Source: CAWJMN01 sp963844055 (GTDB lineage Bacteria; Planctomycetota; Planctomycetia; Pirellulales; Pirellulaceae). Taken from it: a stretch of DNA of 64,000 nt. The notes under the pieces were generated by a model. The model was not told where the DNA came from. It did not search any database and saw only the letters and a list, made by a program, of their open reading frames with translations. This document shows positions 1 to 9,434 of the stretch, piece after piece. The stretch covers positions 3,968,001 to 4,032,000 of the forward strand of contig CAWJMN010000001.1 of NCBI GenBank assembly GCA_963844055.1, written 5' to 3'. Every line of letters begins with the position of its first letter. Position 1 is the stretch's first letter. The translations under genes and the position numbers were made by a program.

Positions 1-111
1 CACACCGGCGCTCCGCTAGTCTCCAAGATCCAGGGCACAACTCGATGGGTCTGTCGCTACGCCGTAGTGCCAGACCCTTTTCCCGTTACAGGCGTGATTC
101 CCAACCGGTGA
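1..111 (+). CDS. C-terminal end of an unidentified protein (partial)
   Basis: An open frame enters from the left edge and runs 36 codons to a TGA at 109-111. The residues read like an ordinary protein tail, ending in ...FPVTGVIPNR. The next gene starts only 10 bases after this stop on the same strand, which suggests one operon, perhaps concerned with surface polysaccharide because the follower is a glycosyltransferase. Too little is visible to name a family, and the frame could be open by chance. Confidence 0.45.
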   Translation, partial: HTGAPLVSKIQGTTRWVCRYAVVPDPFPVTGVIPNR

Positions 112-121
112 GTGAATTCTG

Positions 122-2407
122 ATGCAGGTTGCAAGCGAGAATCACTCTGCCGATCAAGATAGCCGTCCGTGCGACGTTTCGATTCTCGTAACCGCCCACC
201 GAGAGTCCCTGCTGATCCATCGCTGCTTAAGAAGTGCAGCAGCAGCGATCGCCCATGCACAGCAAAACAATATCGTCGGCGAAATCGTCGTCATCCTTCA
301 CCAAGCTGATGAAGAGACCCTGCTTTTTGCACGGCAGTTTGAGGCAAACTATTCCGCCGCTCCGCTACAGATCCTCGAAACCGATCTTCCTGACCGAGCC
401 TCGGTGCTAGAGCTGGGGCACGCAGCGGCCCAAGGAAAATATATTGCGCAGCTCGATGCTGCGAACCTGCTAAATGAAGACTGGCTCTCCAAAGCCTTGG
501 CGTTCTCCCAAGTTTTGCCGCCACGTGCCATTTTGCATGCCGAGTATCAAGTCAACTTTGGCGCAGAGCTTCAGCTGATCAAACACCGTCCCTCCAGGGG
601 TACTGAGAGCAACGGCTTTGCGCCGCACCACCTTGTAAGCCACAACCCGTGGACATCGCTCCTGTTTTACTCGCGTTGGGAATTTGCCACTCGTCGCGAA
701 ACACGATGCCCAAACGAATCTAAGCCCGTCACACCGTTCCCCGGTGGCGATGAAGACTGTCATTGGCTTGCCGAGCAACTTGCACACGGGGCCGAAATCC
801 AAATCGTCCCTGGAACCTGCAACTTCCTCCGCCAACAACCTACCTTCACCGCGCATTCCCAAGTTTCGTGTTGGCTTGGGCTATTGCCCCCCACAAAGGC
901 ACTCGATCCGGTTGAGCTTTCCCAGCAAACCTTGGAATCCACCCCTTTAACTCGCGCGAAGCCTAGTCGACTCCAAAAGCTCAAGCAGAAGTTTAGCGCC
1001 CTCATTGAAAAACATTGCCCCGAAGCCCTCGGGCTATCCAGACGTATCCAAACGGGGATTCAAAAGCTCTTCCTCAAACGTCGCAAGACGCTGGCCGCCA
1101 ACGCCCCGGCCTGGCAAGCCAAACTCTGGCACGACTGCCAAACCATTCACGACATCGAGCCCAAGATCTTTCCCACAGGGGGACTATTCAGCGAGCCCGT
1201 GGATAACCACCGCCATCCGCCGGTACTGGCTCACAAGTATCAAGCGGCATGCCGTTTTATCACGCGCCAACCCACGCATGTGTTAGTGATCCCCTGGCTA
1301 AAAAAAGGGGGAGCCGATCTCGAAGTACTGCATTATGTTCGTGCGATCCAGCATGCTTCGCCGAACAATGCCGTCCTTGTCATCACCACCAACGACTCGG
1401 ATTCTCCTTGGTCAAAACGCCTTTCCCCTGAGGTGATGCAACTTCCGTTTGGCGAGATCTTTGCCGATGTTTCGCAAGAAGATCAGAAGCGAATGCTGGG
1501 AACACTTTTAATCCAGCTTCAAGCACCGATTATTCACCTCGTCAATTCACGACTCGGTTATGCCCTTGTTCGTGACTATGGCGATGCGATTCGCAACGGC
1601 AGTCAGATCTTTGCCAGTTGCTTTTGCGAGGATATCACACCCGAAGGGCGTACGGTTGGGTTTGCGTTCGACGAGCAACCGGAGGTCTATCGCCACCTGT
1701 CGGGAATCTTTTCTGACAATCAAACCATTCTCGACAAACTGACCCACACGTTTGGCTATCCAGCAGAAAAGCTGTTTCGCCACTACATGCCCATCGATCC
1801 TTGCGAGGCGATCACTATCGCAGATCGTGAGAAGCTCCAGGTCCTTTGGGCAGGCCGACTAGATCGCCAAAAACGGCCAGACCTCTTGCGAAAGATCACG
1901 GAAAAACTGGCGGGCCATCCGATCCACTTTACGATCTATGGTAGTGCCGTTCTCGAACGCAAAGCCAACTACAAAAACTGGTCGGGGCTATCCAACGTCA
2001 CCTACCAAGGCCCTTACGATGGCTTTGAGTCCCTGCCGCTAAGTCAGTTTGATGTCTTTCTCCATACGGCCCAATGGGAAGGACTACCTAATGTGCTGTT
2101 AGAAGCCTACTCGCACGGCCTACCGGTTGTGGCGTCGGGCGTGGGGGGCGTCCCTGAGCTTGTCCGCACCGGCGAGAACGGATACTGCATTACGCCGTAC
2201 GACGATGTGGACGCTTACTGCCAGGCCTTGCTGGAATTACAAGCTAGTCGGGCCAAGTTGCACCAGTATGCCAATGCAGGACGAGCACTCGTCCAATCGC
2301 GCCACTCTTGGGATGCGTTTCAAAAAACGCTCGGCGAAGTTCCTGGCTATCTAACACCTGCGTCCCACCTTGCAGACGCATGCCCACAAGATATCAAAGC
2401 GGCCTAG
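122..2407 (+). CDS. Two-domain glycosyltransferase (GT2-like N-terminus, GT4 C-terminus)
   Basis: The 761-residue protein joins two glycosyltransferase modules. The first roughly 260 residues resemble a GT-A (family 2) fold, starting with a DVSILVTAHRES strand-loop and containing a later GGDEDCHWLAEQL segment like the GT2 acidic motif. Residues from about 385 onward are a GT-B family 4 domain: WLKKGGADLEVL opens it, LWAGRLDRQKRPD is the linker strand, and EGLPNVLLE gives the EX7E nucleotide-sugar motif, followed by a GVGGVPELV loop. By family it would transfer sugars from activated donors to a glycan acceptor at the cytoplasmic face, likely for cell-surface polysaccharide. Donor and acceptor cannot be told. 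It converges with the SDR gene, with 12 bases between stops. Confidence 0.85.
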   Translation: MQVASENHSADQDSRPCDVSILVTAHRESLLIHRCLRSAAAAIAHAQQNNIVGEIVVILHQADEETLLFARQFEANYSAAPLQILETDLPDRASVLELGHAAAQGKYIAQLDAANLLNEDWLSKALAFSQVLPPRAILHAEYQVNFGAELQLIKHRPSRGTESNGFAPHHLVSHNPWTSLLFYSRWEFATRRETRCPNESKPVTPFPGGDEDCHWLAEQLAHGAEIQIVPGTCNFLRQQPTFTAHSQVSCWLGLLPPTKALDPVELSQQTLESTPLTRAKPSRLQKLKQKFSALIEKHCPEALGLSRRIQTGIQKLFLKRRKTLAANAPAWQAKLWHDCQTIHDIEPKIFPTGGLFSEPVDNHRHPPVLAHKYQAACRFITRQPTHVLVIPWLKKGGADLEVLHYVRAIQHASPNNAVLVITTNDSDSPWSKRLSPEVMQLPFGEIFADVSQEDQKRMLGTLLIQLQAPIIHLVNSRLGYALVRDYGDAIRNGSQIFASCFCEDITPEGRTVGFAFDEQPEVYRHLSGIFSDNQTILDKLTHTFGYPAEKLFRHYMPIDPCEAITIADREKLQVLWAGRLDRQKRPDLLRKITEKLAGHPIHFTIYGSAVLERKANYKNWSGLSNVTYQGPYDGFESLPLSQFDVFLHTAQWEGLPNVLLEAYSHGLPVVASGVGGVPELVRTGENGYCITPYDDVDAYCQALLELQASRAKLHQYANAGRALVQSRHSWDAFQKTLGEVPGYLTPASHLADACPQDIKAA

Positions 2408-2419
2408 CTACCGCTGGCA

Positions 2420-3232
2420 CTACCAGTGCATCACTTGCCCGCCGTCGACATTGAGCGTCTGCCCGGTAACGTTGTGAGCGCGCTTAGAGGCTAAGAAGAC
2501 GGCTGCTGCTGCCATATCCTCGGGCGTTTGCCAACGTCCCAGCGGCGCGATCTTTTTAACCTTCTCACCCGCCCAATCTTCATAAGACCGTTTGCCCTCT
2601 TCGGGCTGCGCATCATTCCACGATTGCCATACGCGACGATTCAGTGGCGTTTGCACCATCCCTGGGCAAAGGCCGTTTACCCGCACGCCGTAGGGAGCCA
2701 AATCCTTGGCGGCAACTTCCATGAAATTAAGCAGGGCCGTCTTGGCAGCGCTGTAAGGAGGGTCGGTTTGCGAACCAATTTGTGCCGCAACGGATGAAAT
2801 CAGCAATGCCGTCCGCTCCATTTCCGCAGGAGCTGCAATCCATTGCGGGACAAAGGCATGCAGGACATTGACAGCCCCCAGCAGATTCACGTCGATCACT
2901 CTCGACCAGTCGGCCGGCGATAGGTTCCAAAAGGGAAACCCAAACTTGCCCGAACCGGCCCCGGCGGCGTAAACCACATGATGACAAAGCCCCAATCGCG
3001 ATTGCAATTGCTGGGCAGCCTGTTGCACCGCGTCGGCCTTCGTCACATCGAGTGCAATCGCCAGATCCGAAGGAGTGTTCACCAGCTTGGCTGCTTGCTC
3101 CAGCGCTACCGGATCGCGGTCAAGGATGACCACCCGCGCCCCTTCATTGGCAAACTCCTTCGCAATCGCGAGGCCAATGCCACTGGCACCACCCACCACC
3201 ACGGCCACATTCCCAACCAGTCCTAAATCCAT
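2420..3232 (-). CDS. Short-chain dehydrogenase/reductase (SDR)
   Basis: A 270-residue protein of classical SDR length. The N-terminal Rossmann motif is VGGASGIG (residues 13-20). The central NAAG equivalent reads YAAGAGSG, with serines at 146/147 and the catalytic pair Y160 and K164 in PYSAAK. The C-terminal part has the usual NVTGQTLNVDGGQ ending. Family knowledge supports NAD(P)-dependent oxidation or reduction of an alcohol or ketone; FabG-like or sugar-alcohol activity are both possible and the substrate is not predictable. The acidic DRD after the second strand suggests NAD(H) preference. The gene stands alone on the minus strand, and the MtfA gene upstream is a separate minus-strand unit. 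Confidence 0.9.
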   Translation of the reverse strand: MDLGLVGNVAVVVGGASGIGLAIAKEFANEGARVVILDRDPVALEQAAKLVNTPSDLAIALDVTKADAVQQAAQQLQSRLGLCHHVVYAAGAGSGKFGFPFWNLSPADWSRVIDVNLLGAVNVLHAFVPQWIAAPAEMERTALLISSVAAQIGSQTDPPYSAAKTALLNFMEVAAKDLAPYGVRVNGLCPGMVQTPLNRRVWQSWNDAQPEEGKRSYEDWAGEKVKKIAPLGRWQTPEDMAAAAVFLASKRAHNVTGQTLNVDGGQVMHW

Positions 3233-3292
3233 TTGCTGCTCTCTTACTAATCAATGAACCTCTTAGGCCCCAGCTATCTTTGCAGGATTGCT

Positions 3293-4072
3293 TCAAACTA
3301 ACAGATCCCAGTTCCACTCGGCAGGATCCAATCGATAAAATCCCGCCAGGATTTGGTAGAGGTCTTCATTCCAGTTGTACAGCTCACGTGGACGTTCAAA
3401 AAAGTTCTCGCTAGAGACGGCAAAGAACTCGGCAAGGCTTTCGGCGGCATACTCATCAAGAAGCGGAGTTTCATACGAATCTAACTGCCGCTGGAAGTCT
3501 TCATAGGCGGCATTGATCACTTGTTCAAACCGCTTGGTCTCTTCCTGCGTAGAAAGAGGCGGCACGCCTCCCATATGGCCATCCAGCCCATCCAAATGAT
3601 GGGCGAATTCATGAAACACCAAGTTTTGGCCATCACAAGGGTCTTCGGCACCGCTCCACACGCCGGGCCAAGCCAGCACAATAGCCCCAAACTGATGGGC
3701 TTCACCATCTAACCGCGCGGAACCGGAAAGAACTCCTTTACCCCCGCGCCAATGCGCTCGCTTAAAGCTATGTCGATGAATGACAATGCTTGTCACCCGG
3801 TCAAAGTAGTAATCATCATTACCCGCCAGAAGCACGGCCGCTTGGGCGGCAACCACCAGGCGTTGCTCTTGCGTCAGGGACTCTTCACGCGGTGCTTGCC
3901 AGTCACGCTCGGCCACCATCACGCGGGCTGCCTGCAAGACGCGAGTCAACAAGCGACTGGGAAGCACCTTTAGCAAGGGGACTCTTTCCATCAGCCATTC
4001 GCGTTCCTCAGCAAGCCAAGGCTGCGCAAGGGCCTGTTTGCGAATTCGTCCCCGCCAAAGCCATGAAAACAT
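3293..4072 (-). CDS. mtfA: MtfA-type zinc metallopeptidase
   Basis: Matches the MtfA (Mlc titration factor A, peptidase M90) family in length and motif. A short N-terminus ends in FSWLWRGRIRKQALAQPW, the zinc site is HEFAHHLDGLDG (HExxH), and a downstream DEYAAESLAEFFAVSSE segment supplies the third zinc ligand glutamate and the typical SENFF sequence. In Escherichia coli MtfA binds the glucose repressor Mlc and has aminopeptidase activity; no Mlc gene is visible here, so only the peptidase role is inferred. I prefer the ATG at 4072, which gives an N-terminus like other members, over a GTG six codons upstream at 4090. Confidence 0.88.
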   Translation of the reverse strand: MFSWLWRGRIRKQALAQPWLAEEREWLMERVPLLKVLPSRLLTRVLQAARVMVAERDWQAPREESLTQEQRLVVAAQAAVLLAGNDDYYFDRVTSIVIHRHSFKRAHWRGGKGVLSGSARLDGEAHQFGAIVLAWPGVWSGAEDPCDGQNLVFHEFAHHLDGLDGHMGGVPPLSTQEETKRFEQVINAAYEDFQRQLDSYETPLLDEYAAESLAEFFAVSSENFFERPRELYNWNEDLYQILAGFYRLDPAEWNWDLLV

Positions 4073-4522
4073 AAGCAACCTATTAACCACAATAATTTTG
4101 CGCAGCGAAAGGAATCGTTTGTCAAAAGCCGCAATGTGTTATCGCTTATTGAGACTAAATTCCCGCGATCGTTAACTTCATCATTCGCGATGCGTCAACC
4201 CCCCGTATCGTATCGCAATCGGATTTGCCTGGGTGGCCTCGTGATCAAGTTCCATAAATTTGCGAACCATTTTTTGGGTTCACATCGTGCGACTTCTGCG
4301 CGTACACAATTCAAAACCCCGCAGAAATCTCGCCTTCTCGGCACTCGGTTTCTTCGGCAGGTTGTCGGCTCAGCAGAGTGCCCCGCCTTGACTCCTAAGT
4401 TCCTACGGAGATATTCAAAGCTCACGGCGATCTTGGCCGCCTAGCCGCCCATTTTTATTGCAGCGTCGCTAGCTGTCAGCTGCCATGGCTTCGCCGTTTT
4501 GTTTGTATGGAGGAACTGGTTC
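4073..4522. other. Intergenic region between mtfA and mdh
   Basis: About 430 bases without a convincing gene. It must carry the divergent promoters of mtfA (left) and mdh (right). A 102-codon open frame at 4136-4444 has no recognisable family and an atypical composition, so I do not call it. An intact GCTAGC occurs at 4468-4473. Confidence 0.5.
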
Positions 4523-5473
4523 ATGGGTCGCGCGAAGATCACCATTGTTGGGGCAGGAAATGTTGGGGCCACGTGTGCACACTGGTGTGCAGCAGCAGAG
4601 CTAGGAGACATCGTTCTGGTCGATGTTCCCGCCACAGAAAACATGCCCAAGGGCAAAGCCCTCGACCTGATGCAATCCTCGCCAATCGTTGGCTTTGATT
4701 CCAATGTGATCGGTGCCACCGATTACGGGCCAACCGCCAACAGCGACGTTGTCGTCATCACGGCAGGTATCGCTCGCAAGCCAGGTATGAGCCGCGACGA
4801 TCTTTTGAGCACCAATGCTCGGATCGTTTCGTCCGTTGCTGAACAAGTAAAGGCCACCAGCCCCAACGCCGTGGTCATTGTGGTTAGCAATCCTTTGGAC
4901 GCTATGGTCCAACGTGCTTTCCAAGTGACGGGCTTCCCCTCTTGCCGCGTGATTGGCCAAGCTGGCGTGCTAGACACGGCTCGCTATCGCACCTTCATCG
5001 CCATGGAATTGGGCTGCAGCGTCGAAGACGTCTCGGCACTTCTCATGGGTGGCCATGGTGACACGATGGTTCCCATGCCAAGCTGCACCAGCGTCGGTGG
5101 TATTCCCATCCGCCGCCTGATGTCCGAAGAGAAGCTCAACGCCATCGTTGACCGCGCTCGCAACGGCGGTGCCGAAATCGTTTCGCTGCTCAAGACTGGC
5201 AGCGCTTACTATGCCCCTGCTGCTGCTACCGCTCAAATGGTAGAAGCCATCGTCCGTGACAAGAAGCGCGTGATCCCTGTTGCTGCTTACTGCGACAAGG
5301 AATACGGCGTGGGCGGTTACTACGTTGGCGTACCTGTCATCCTGGGTGCTGGTGGCGTCGAGAAGATCATCGAGCTTGAGCTCGATCCACAAGAGAAGGC
5401 CGCTTTCGCGAATAGCGTGACTGCGGTCAAGTCGCTCGTCCAAACGATGGGCGAGTTGATGGCGAAGGCCTAA
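4523..5473 (+). CDS. mdh: Malate dehydrogenase (LDH-like type)
   Basis: A 316-residue NAD-dependent malate dehydrogenase of the lactate-dehydrogenase-like group, oxidising malate to oxaloacetate in the TCA cycle. It begins with the Rossmann motif GAGNVGAT. The substrate-binding arginines lie in GIARKPGMSRDDLL, VSNPLDAMV is conserved, and the active-site histidine lies in GGHGDTMVP. I start it at the ATG at 4523, because GGAGGA at 4509-4514 lies eight bases upstream and the protein then begins MGRAKITIVGAGN. The upstream in-frame ATG at 4499 would add eight unlikely residues. It appears monocistronic. Confidence 0.95.
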   Translation: MGRAKITIVGAGNVGATCAHWCAAAELGDIVLVDVPATENMPKGKALDLMQSSPIVGFDSNVIGATDYGPTANSDVVVITAGIARKPGMSRDDLLSTNARIVSSVAEQVKATSPNAVVIVVSNPLDAMVQRAFQVTGFPSCRVIGQAGVLDTARYRTFIAMELGCSVEDVSALLMGGHGDTMVPMPSCTSVGGIPIRRLMSEEKLNAIVDRARNGGAEIVSLLKTGSAYYAPAAATAQMVEAIVRDKKRVIPVAAYCDKEYGVGGYYVGVPVILGAGGVEKIIELELDPQEKAAFANSVTAVKSLVQTMGELMAKA

Positions 5474-5855
5474 GCGCCATTTTCCGAATCGCCAAGTTGT
5501 GGCAACCTTTGCTTATGGATGCGGGTTGCCTTGCCAATGGCGGTCGTGCCTGTTTGAGGTATTGGCCGCCAATGCTGCTTGGTTCTTTGCTATCGTGCTG
5601 GTAATGATAGCTGTCGGATTTGCCTCCCCATTTGGCTAGGGAATGCGATGGGGCGATTGCCAAGATGGTTAGAAGGTCCGTTTCTACGTCAGGGTTTGAC
5701 GTTGACGTGGTGAGGGCCCTGTTTTACAACCCGCTTCCGTTGCACGTGAAGCACTGGCAAGACTTTTGTCTTCGTCGCCTTATTCGATTCCTGTTGCGTT
5801 CCCATCTTCGGGGACGCTTCCATCGCATCCTCGCCGATAAGCCCACCGCTCACCT
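5474..5855 (+). other. Intergenic region, no gene seen
   Basis: About 380 bases between mdh and the esterase gene. A short open frame at 5620-5859 has no protein-like character. No strong hairpin with a T-run was recognised directly after mdh. The region presumably holds the esterase promoter. Confidence 0.45.
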
Positions 5856-6648
5856 ATGATTAATCGCGTATTTTCGCAACTGGCCGCCACGTATGGCGAT
5901 CCAACGGCAGCTGCCTCCCTCAGCAAGTCCTCCATGGCTTTCCGCAAGGATGCCAGCGAGCAGATTGGCTGGGTAACCCCCATTCACTATGAGCCCAACT
6001 ACGCTTACCCCTTGGTGGTTTGGCTGCATGGCAATGGAGGAGACCACCGGGAAATCCATCAAGTCATGCCACACGTCAGCCTACGGAACTTTGTAGGTGC
6101 TAGCGTTTGTGCTCCTGATGCGGTTTCCAGCAAGGGCTCACGTACGGCCTACCAAGGCTACACTTGGCAACAATCGGCCAGCGGAATTGAAGCTGCTGAA
6201 AGCCGCGTGATCGACGTCATTCGCAAGGCTGCCAGCAAGTACAACATCCATCACAGCCGAATCTATCTAGCCGGCTTTGAAGCAGGCGGAACAATGGCTT
6301 TGCGCTTGGCCATGCGGACCCCATCCCTGTTTGGTGGCGCGATCTCGCTATGCGGCGGATTTCCCGCTGGCATGGCTCCGCTGAGCACACTTGGCCGCTG
6401 TTCGTGATCTGCCACTGCTCGTTTCGTTTGGTCGCGATTCGCAAACCTATTCGGTCGAGCAGATCTGTAAAGAGCTTCCGTTGCTGCACACAGCAGGCCT
6501 GAAGGTGGCTCTTCGCCAGTACCCCTGTGGTGATGAGATCAACACCAAGATGCTTCAGGACGTCAATTCCTGGGTCATGGAGCAGGTGACCGGCATGTCT
6601 TCCGGCAGTGAAGATGCCGCTGTCGTTCTCGACGGCACTTGGAATTAG
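5856..6648 (+). CDS. Alpha/beta-hydrolase esterase, frame interrupted at 6380-6386
   Basis: The protein resembles the phospholipase/carboxylesterase family: VVWLHGNGGDHREIHQ near residue 55 is the oxyanion-hole strand, and AGFEAGGTMALRLA is the nucleophile elbow, where glutamate-alanine stand in place of the usual serine motif (GxSxG). The first frame stops at 6407. The rest (PLLVSFGRDSQTY to the end at 6648) continues one frame on. Removing the G at 6383 turns GCTGAGC into GCTAGC and gives a smooth ...GMAPLAHLAAVRDLPLLVSFG, as expected for the family. The break is therefore a one-base insertion, either real or a sequencing fault. The missing nucleophile serine also means that hydrolase activity is uncertain. 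Confidence 0.75.
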
Positions 6649-6672
6649 TCTAGCTGAGCGTGCTTGCATCCG

Positions 6673-6704
6673 CTGCCGTCAACGGAAAGTTGCCTTGACG
6701 GCAG
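6673..6704. repeat. Perfect 10-bp inverted repeat downstream of the esterase
   Basis: CTGCCGTCAA at 6673-6682 pairs exactly with TTGACGGCAG at 6695-6704 around a 12-base loop, about 25 bases after the esterase stop. It could act as a transcription terminator, but the following TAGGAATTCTTTT is only weakly T-rich. Confidence 0.5.
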
Positions 6705-6902
6705 TAGGAATTCTTTTGTACAAGCCCTGCGCGAAGAACTCGGTCTAGGCTTCGTGCGCGCTTTCTAAACGCCTCGTCCAACAGGTACGACGCGTTTCGC
6801 TGCGAGCGATCATCCCACGTCCCCTGGCTTTCCATGGGCTTTTACGTTGCTCTGTGCAGCGTGGAACATGGCATCCAGAGTCTTGGCAGAAAGTCCTTGC
6901 CA

Positions 6903-9428
6903 TGTCGGGCCATAAGGCAGCACCCCACGCAGAGGCTTCCGCCCCTGCGAAATCTTCGGGCCTCGGTGCCCGGATCGCTGCTTTGCGCTCGTCCATTAAT
7001 TGCTGGGTTGATCATACTTCCTCTATTGGCCGTGATTATCGGCAGCACCTATGCCGTTCGTTTAGCTTTTCTTCCAAAACCCGAAGTCGCGCCACCCACT
7101 TTGGAAGCGGCGCTCGAACAACTCGACAGCGGAAACCTGTCGGAAGCCCGCAAAATCGCAGCCGAACTTCGAGCCGACAAGTCGGCCAGCTATACCGACT
7201 TGGGAGGCGCGATGTTTGTGCTGGGACTGGCTACCTACGAGGAAGCATCGTCCCTTTACAACGTCGATCACAAAGACCTGCTCTATCTGATTGCGGCCCG
7301 ATATTTGGAAGAGTCGCAGCTGCGGGGCTTTCCCGAAGGTCGCGAAGCAGAAGGGCTGTTGAAGCTTGGCACCTCGCTGCATCAGGCGCAGCGGCCCGCA
7401 CTTGCAATTCCAGTGCTTGAGTCCGCCCTGCCACTCAATCCCGATCATGCCACCGAAATTCATCGGCTGCTAACCGATGGCTGCCTCCTTTGTGAGCCGC
7501 CACGTCCCGAAGACGCCTTGCGACACAACCAGCAATACCTTGCCATGGCAGACCTCAGCCCTGCCCAGCGACAAGCGGGCCAAATCTTGCAGGCCCGCAT
7601 TCAGTTGCTGCGTAAGGACTTTGACGGCGCTCGCGAGAGCCTCAGCAAGATCCCTGCCGACAGCTCGGTAAAGCAGCAGGCCCTGCTACTGTCGACTTGG
7701 CTGCTCGAACAAGAGATTGGTAATGAAGCAGGCCCGAGTGGTGCCGCTGCGGAGACAGATCGCGCCCTCTTTGAGGAAAAGATCAAACAACTGCGCGGAC
7801 TCTTCGAATCGGTCGACATCTCGCAAGCCGTAGCGGCCCAGGCACACTGGCTATTAGGAGTTTGTTACGAACGCAGCGGCGATACCCGCGCTGCACTGGC
7901 TCAATATGCACGCACACGCAAGCTTCATCTCGGCACCCCCGAGGCCAAAGCGGCCGCCCTCCGCGAAGCCCTGCTGCTGTGGCATGAAGCCAATCTTTCC
8001 GATGCCATCCTTGCCTTGCAAAAGGCCTTAAATGATGCAGGCCCCGCACAGAGCTACCAGAATCCGTGGATTCCTTTGGCAGAAGCACAAGCACGCCTAG
8101 AAGCAACCTTCCGCAGTGCTTTGAAGCAAAAGGAGTTCGCCCGTGCAGATGAAATTGCCAAACTGGCCGGTTCGCTTACCGATCCCACCCGCAGCATGCT
8201 GTGGCAAGCCGAGACGCAAACCGCTTGGTCCGATCACCTGATGTCGGAAGCCAAAAGCCAGCTTCCTTCGGCCGCTGCCTTGCTACGCCATGAAGGTCGT
8301 GAACACCTTCGCCAAGCCGGCGCCAACTATCGCGATCTGGCCAAGCTCCGTTTGCCCACCCGGTTCTATTTGGATGACCTTTACGCCAGCGCCGACTCAT
8401 TCCTGTCGGGCCACAGCTATGAACAGGCCGTCGTCGCCTTTCAGTTGTACCTGAAGCAAAATCCACAGTCGCGGCAGCCAGAAGCCCTTACCGGCCTGGG
8501 TGAATCGCTTCTGACCATCGGAAAACTAGAGCCAGCCATTGAAGTGCTGGACCAATGTTTGACCCGCTTCCCGCGCCATCCGGCCACCTATCGCGCCCGC
8601 CTCCTTTCCAGCAAGGCTTTCAAAGAGCTGAACCAAATTGACAAGGCCAAGGCTTTGCTGCTGGACAACTTGTACAAGTTCTCGTTGACTCCGGCGAGCA
8701 TGGAATGGCAAGACTCTCTGTTTGCCTTGGGCGAGCTGCATTATGACGAGGCCATTGCACTGGAGACCGCGAGTCGCTCTGCCGGCGTTGACAGCTCCGA
8801 TGCAGATCAGCTTGCCAAGGGACTCGTGCCACTAGAAAAGGCCGCTCCGATCTTTGATGAAGCCATTCAGGTCCTTAGCGAGGCGCTCAATCGCTTTGAA
8901 AAGGCCCCGCAAGCGGCAGTTGCCCGTTACCAACTGGCGGAATCGCGTCGTCATGCCTCCAAGTTGCCACGCAAGAAGATTGCAACGGTCGCTGCTGAAA
9001 CCACCAAGTCCCTGTTGCTGCGGCAATCGCAAAATCATCTCCAAGCAGCGCTCACGGAATACTCGCGTTTGATTTCGGAACTCAATGAAGAGCAAGACAG
9101 TGTGCGTGGCGGTGTCAATCACTCGTTCCTTCGCAACAGCTATTTCGGCAAGGCCGATACGCTGTACGAACTGGGACGATTTGAAGATGCCATCACGGCG
9201 TACTCTGCCGCTACCAATCGCTATCAACATGAACCCGAAGCGATTGCCGCCTACGTACAAATCGCCAGTTGCTATCGTCAGCTCAGCAAGACTGTCGAAG
9301 CTCGTGGCACACTGCAACAAGCGAAAGTCGTCCTTTCGCGGATTCGAAGCGACGCCGACTTTTCCAAGACAACCCCCTACACCCGAGAAGAATGGACAAG
9401 TCTTCTCGAGTGGCTCGTCTCTTTGTAG
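6903..9428 (+). CDS. Membrane-anchored tetratricopeptide-repeat protein, probable frameshift near its start
   Basis: About 840 residues. One hydrophobic segment (LIAGLIILPLLAVIIGSTYAV) is followed by many helix-turn-helix repeats such as ALEQLDSGNLSEARKIAAEL and AVVAFQLYLKQNPQSRQPEA, which are TPR/Sel1-like units for protein-protein contact. It is likely anchored in the inner membrane with the repeats outside. The long frame can be opened from 6834, but its first 55 residues look unnatural. A frame one base off, starting at the ATG at 6903, reads MSGHKAAPHAEASAPAKSSG and would join it near 6990 if one base were removed. It lies six bases before the FlgN-like gene, so it may be part of the flagellar operon. 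Its role is unknown. Confidence 0.7.
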   Translation, partial: CRAIRQHPTQRLPPLRNLRASVPGSLLCARPLIAGLIILPLLAVIIGSTYAVRLAFLPKPEVAPPTLEAALEQLDSGNLSEARKIAAELRADKSASYTDLGGAMFVLGLATYEEASSLYNVDHKDLLYLIAARYLEESQLRGFPEGREAEGLLKLGTSLHQAQRPALAIPVLESALPLNPDHATEIHRLLTDGCLLCEPPRPEDALRHNQQYLAMADLSPAQRQAGQILQARIQLLRKDFDGARESLSKIPADSSVKQQALLLSTWLLEQEIGNEAGPSGAAAETDRALFEEKIKQLRGLFESVDISQAVAAQAHWLLGVCYERSGDTRAALAQYARTRKLHLGTPEAKAAALREALLLWHEANLSDAILALQKALNDAGPAQSYQNPWIPLAEAQARLEATFRSALKQKEFARADEIAKLAGSLTDPTRSMLWQAETQTAWSDHLMSEAKSQLPSAAALLRHEGREHLRQAGANYRDLAKLRLPTRFYLDDLYASADSFLSGHSYEQAVVAFQLYLKQNPQSRQPEALTGLGESLLTIGKLEPAIEVLDQCLTRFPRHPATYRARLLSSKAFKELNQIDKAKALLLDNLYKFSLTPASMEWQDSLFALGELHYDEAIALETASRSAGVDSSDADQLAKGLVPLEKAAPIFDEAIQVLSEALNRFEKAPQAAVARYQLAESRRHASKLPRKKIATVAAETTKSLLLRQSQNHLQAALTEYSRLISELNEEQDSVRGGVNHSFLRNSYFGKADTLYELGRFEDAITAYSAATNRYQHEPEAIAAYVQIASCYRQLSKTVEARGTLQQAKVVLSRIRSDADFSKTTPYTREEWTSLLEWLVSL

Positions 9429-9434
9429 TCCCCT

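Noticed and set aside
4136..4444. 102-codon plus-strand frame upstream of mdh
   Set aside because: No protein-like pattern or ribosome site, and it lies in the promoter region of mdh.
6870..6905. Possible second sigma-54 promoter (TGGCA ... TTGCC)
   Set aside because: The spacing between GG and GC is 14 bases rather than the required 12.
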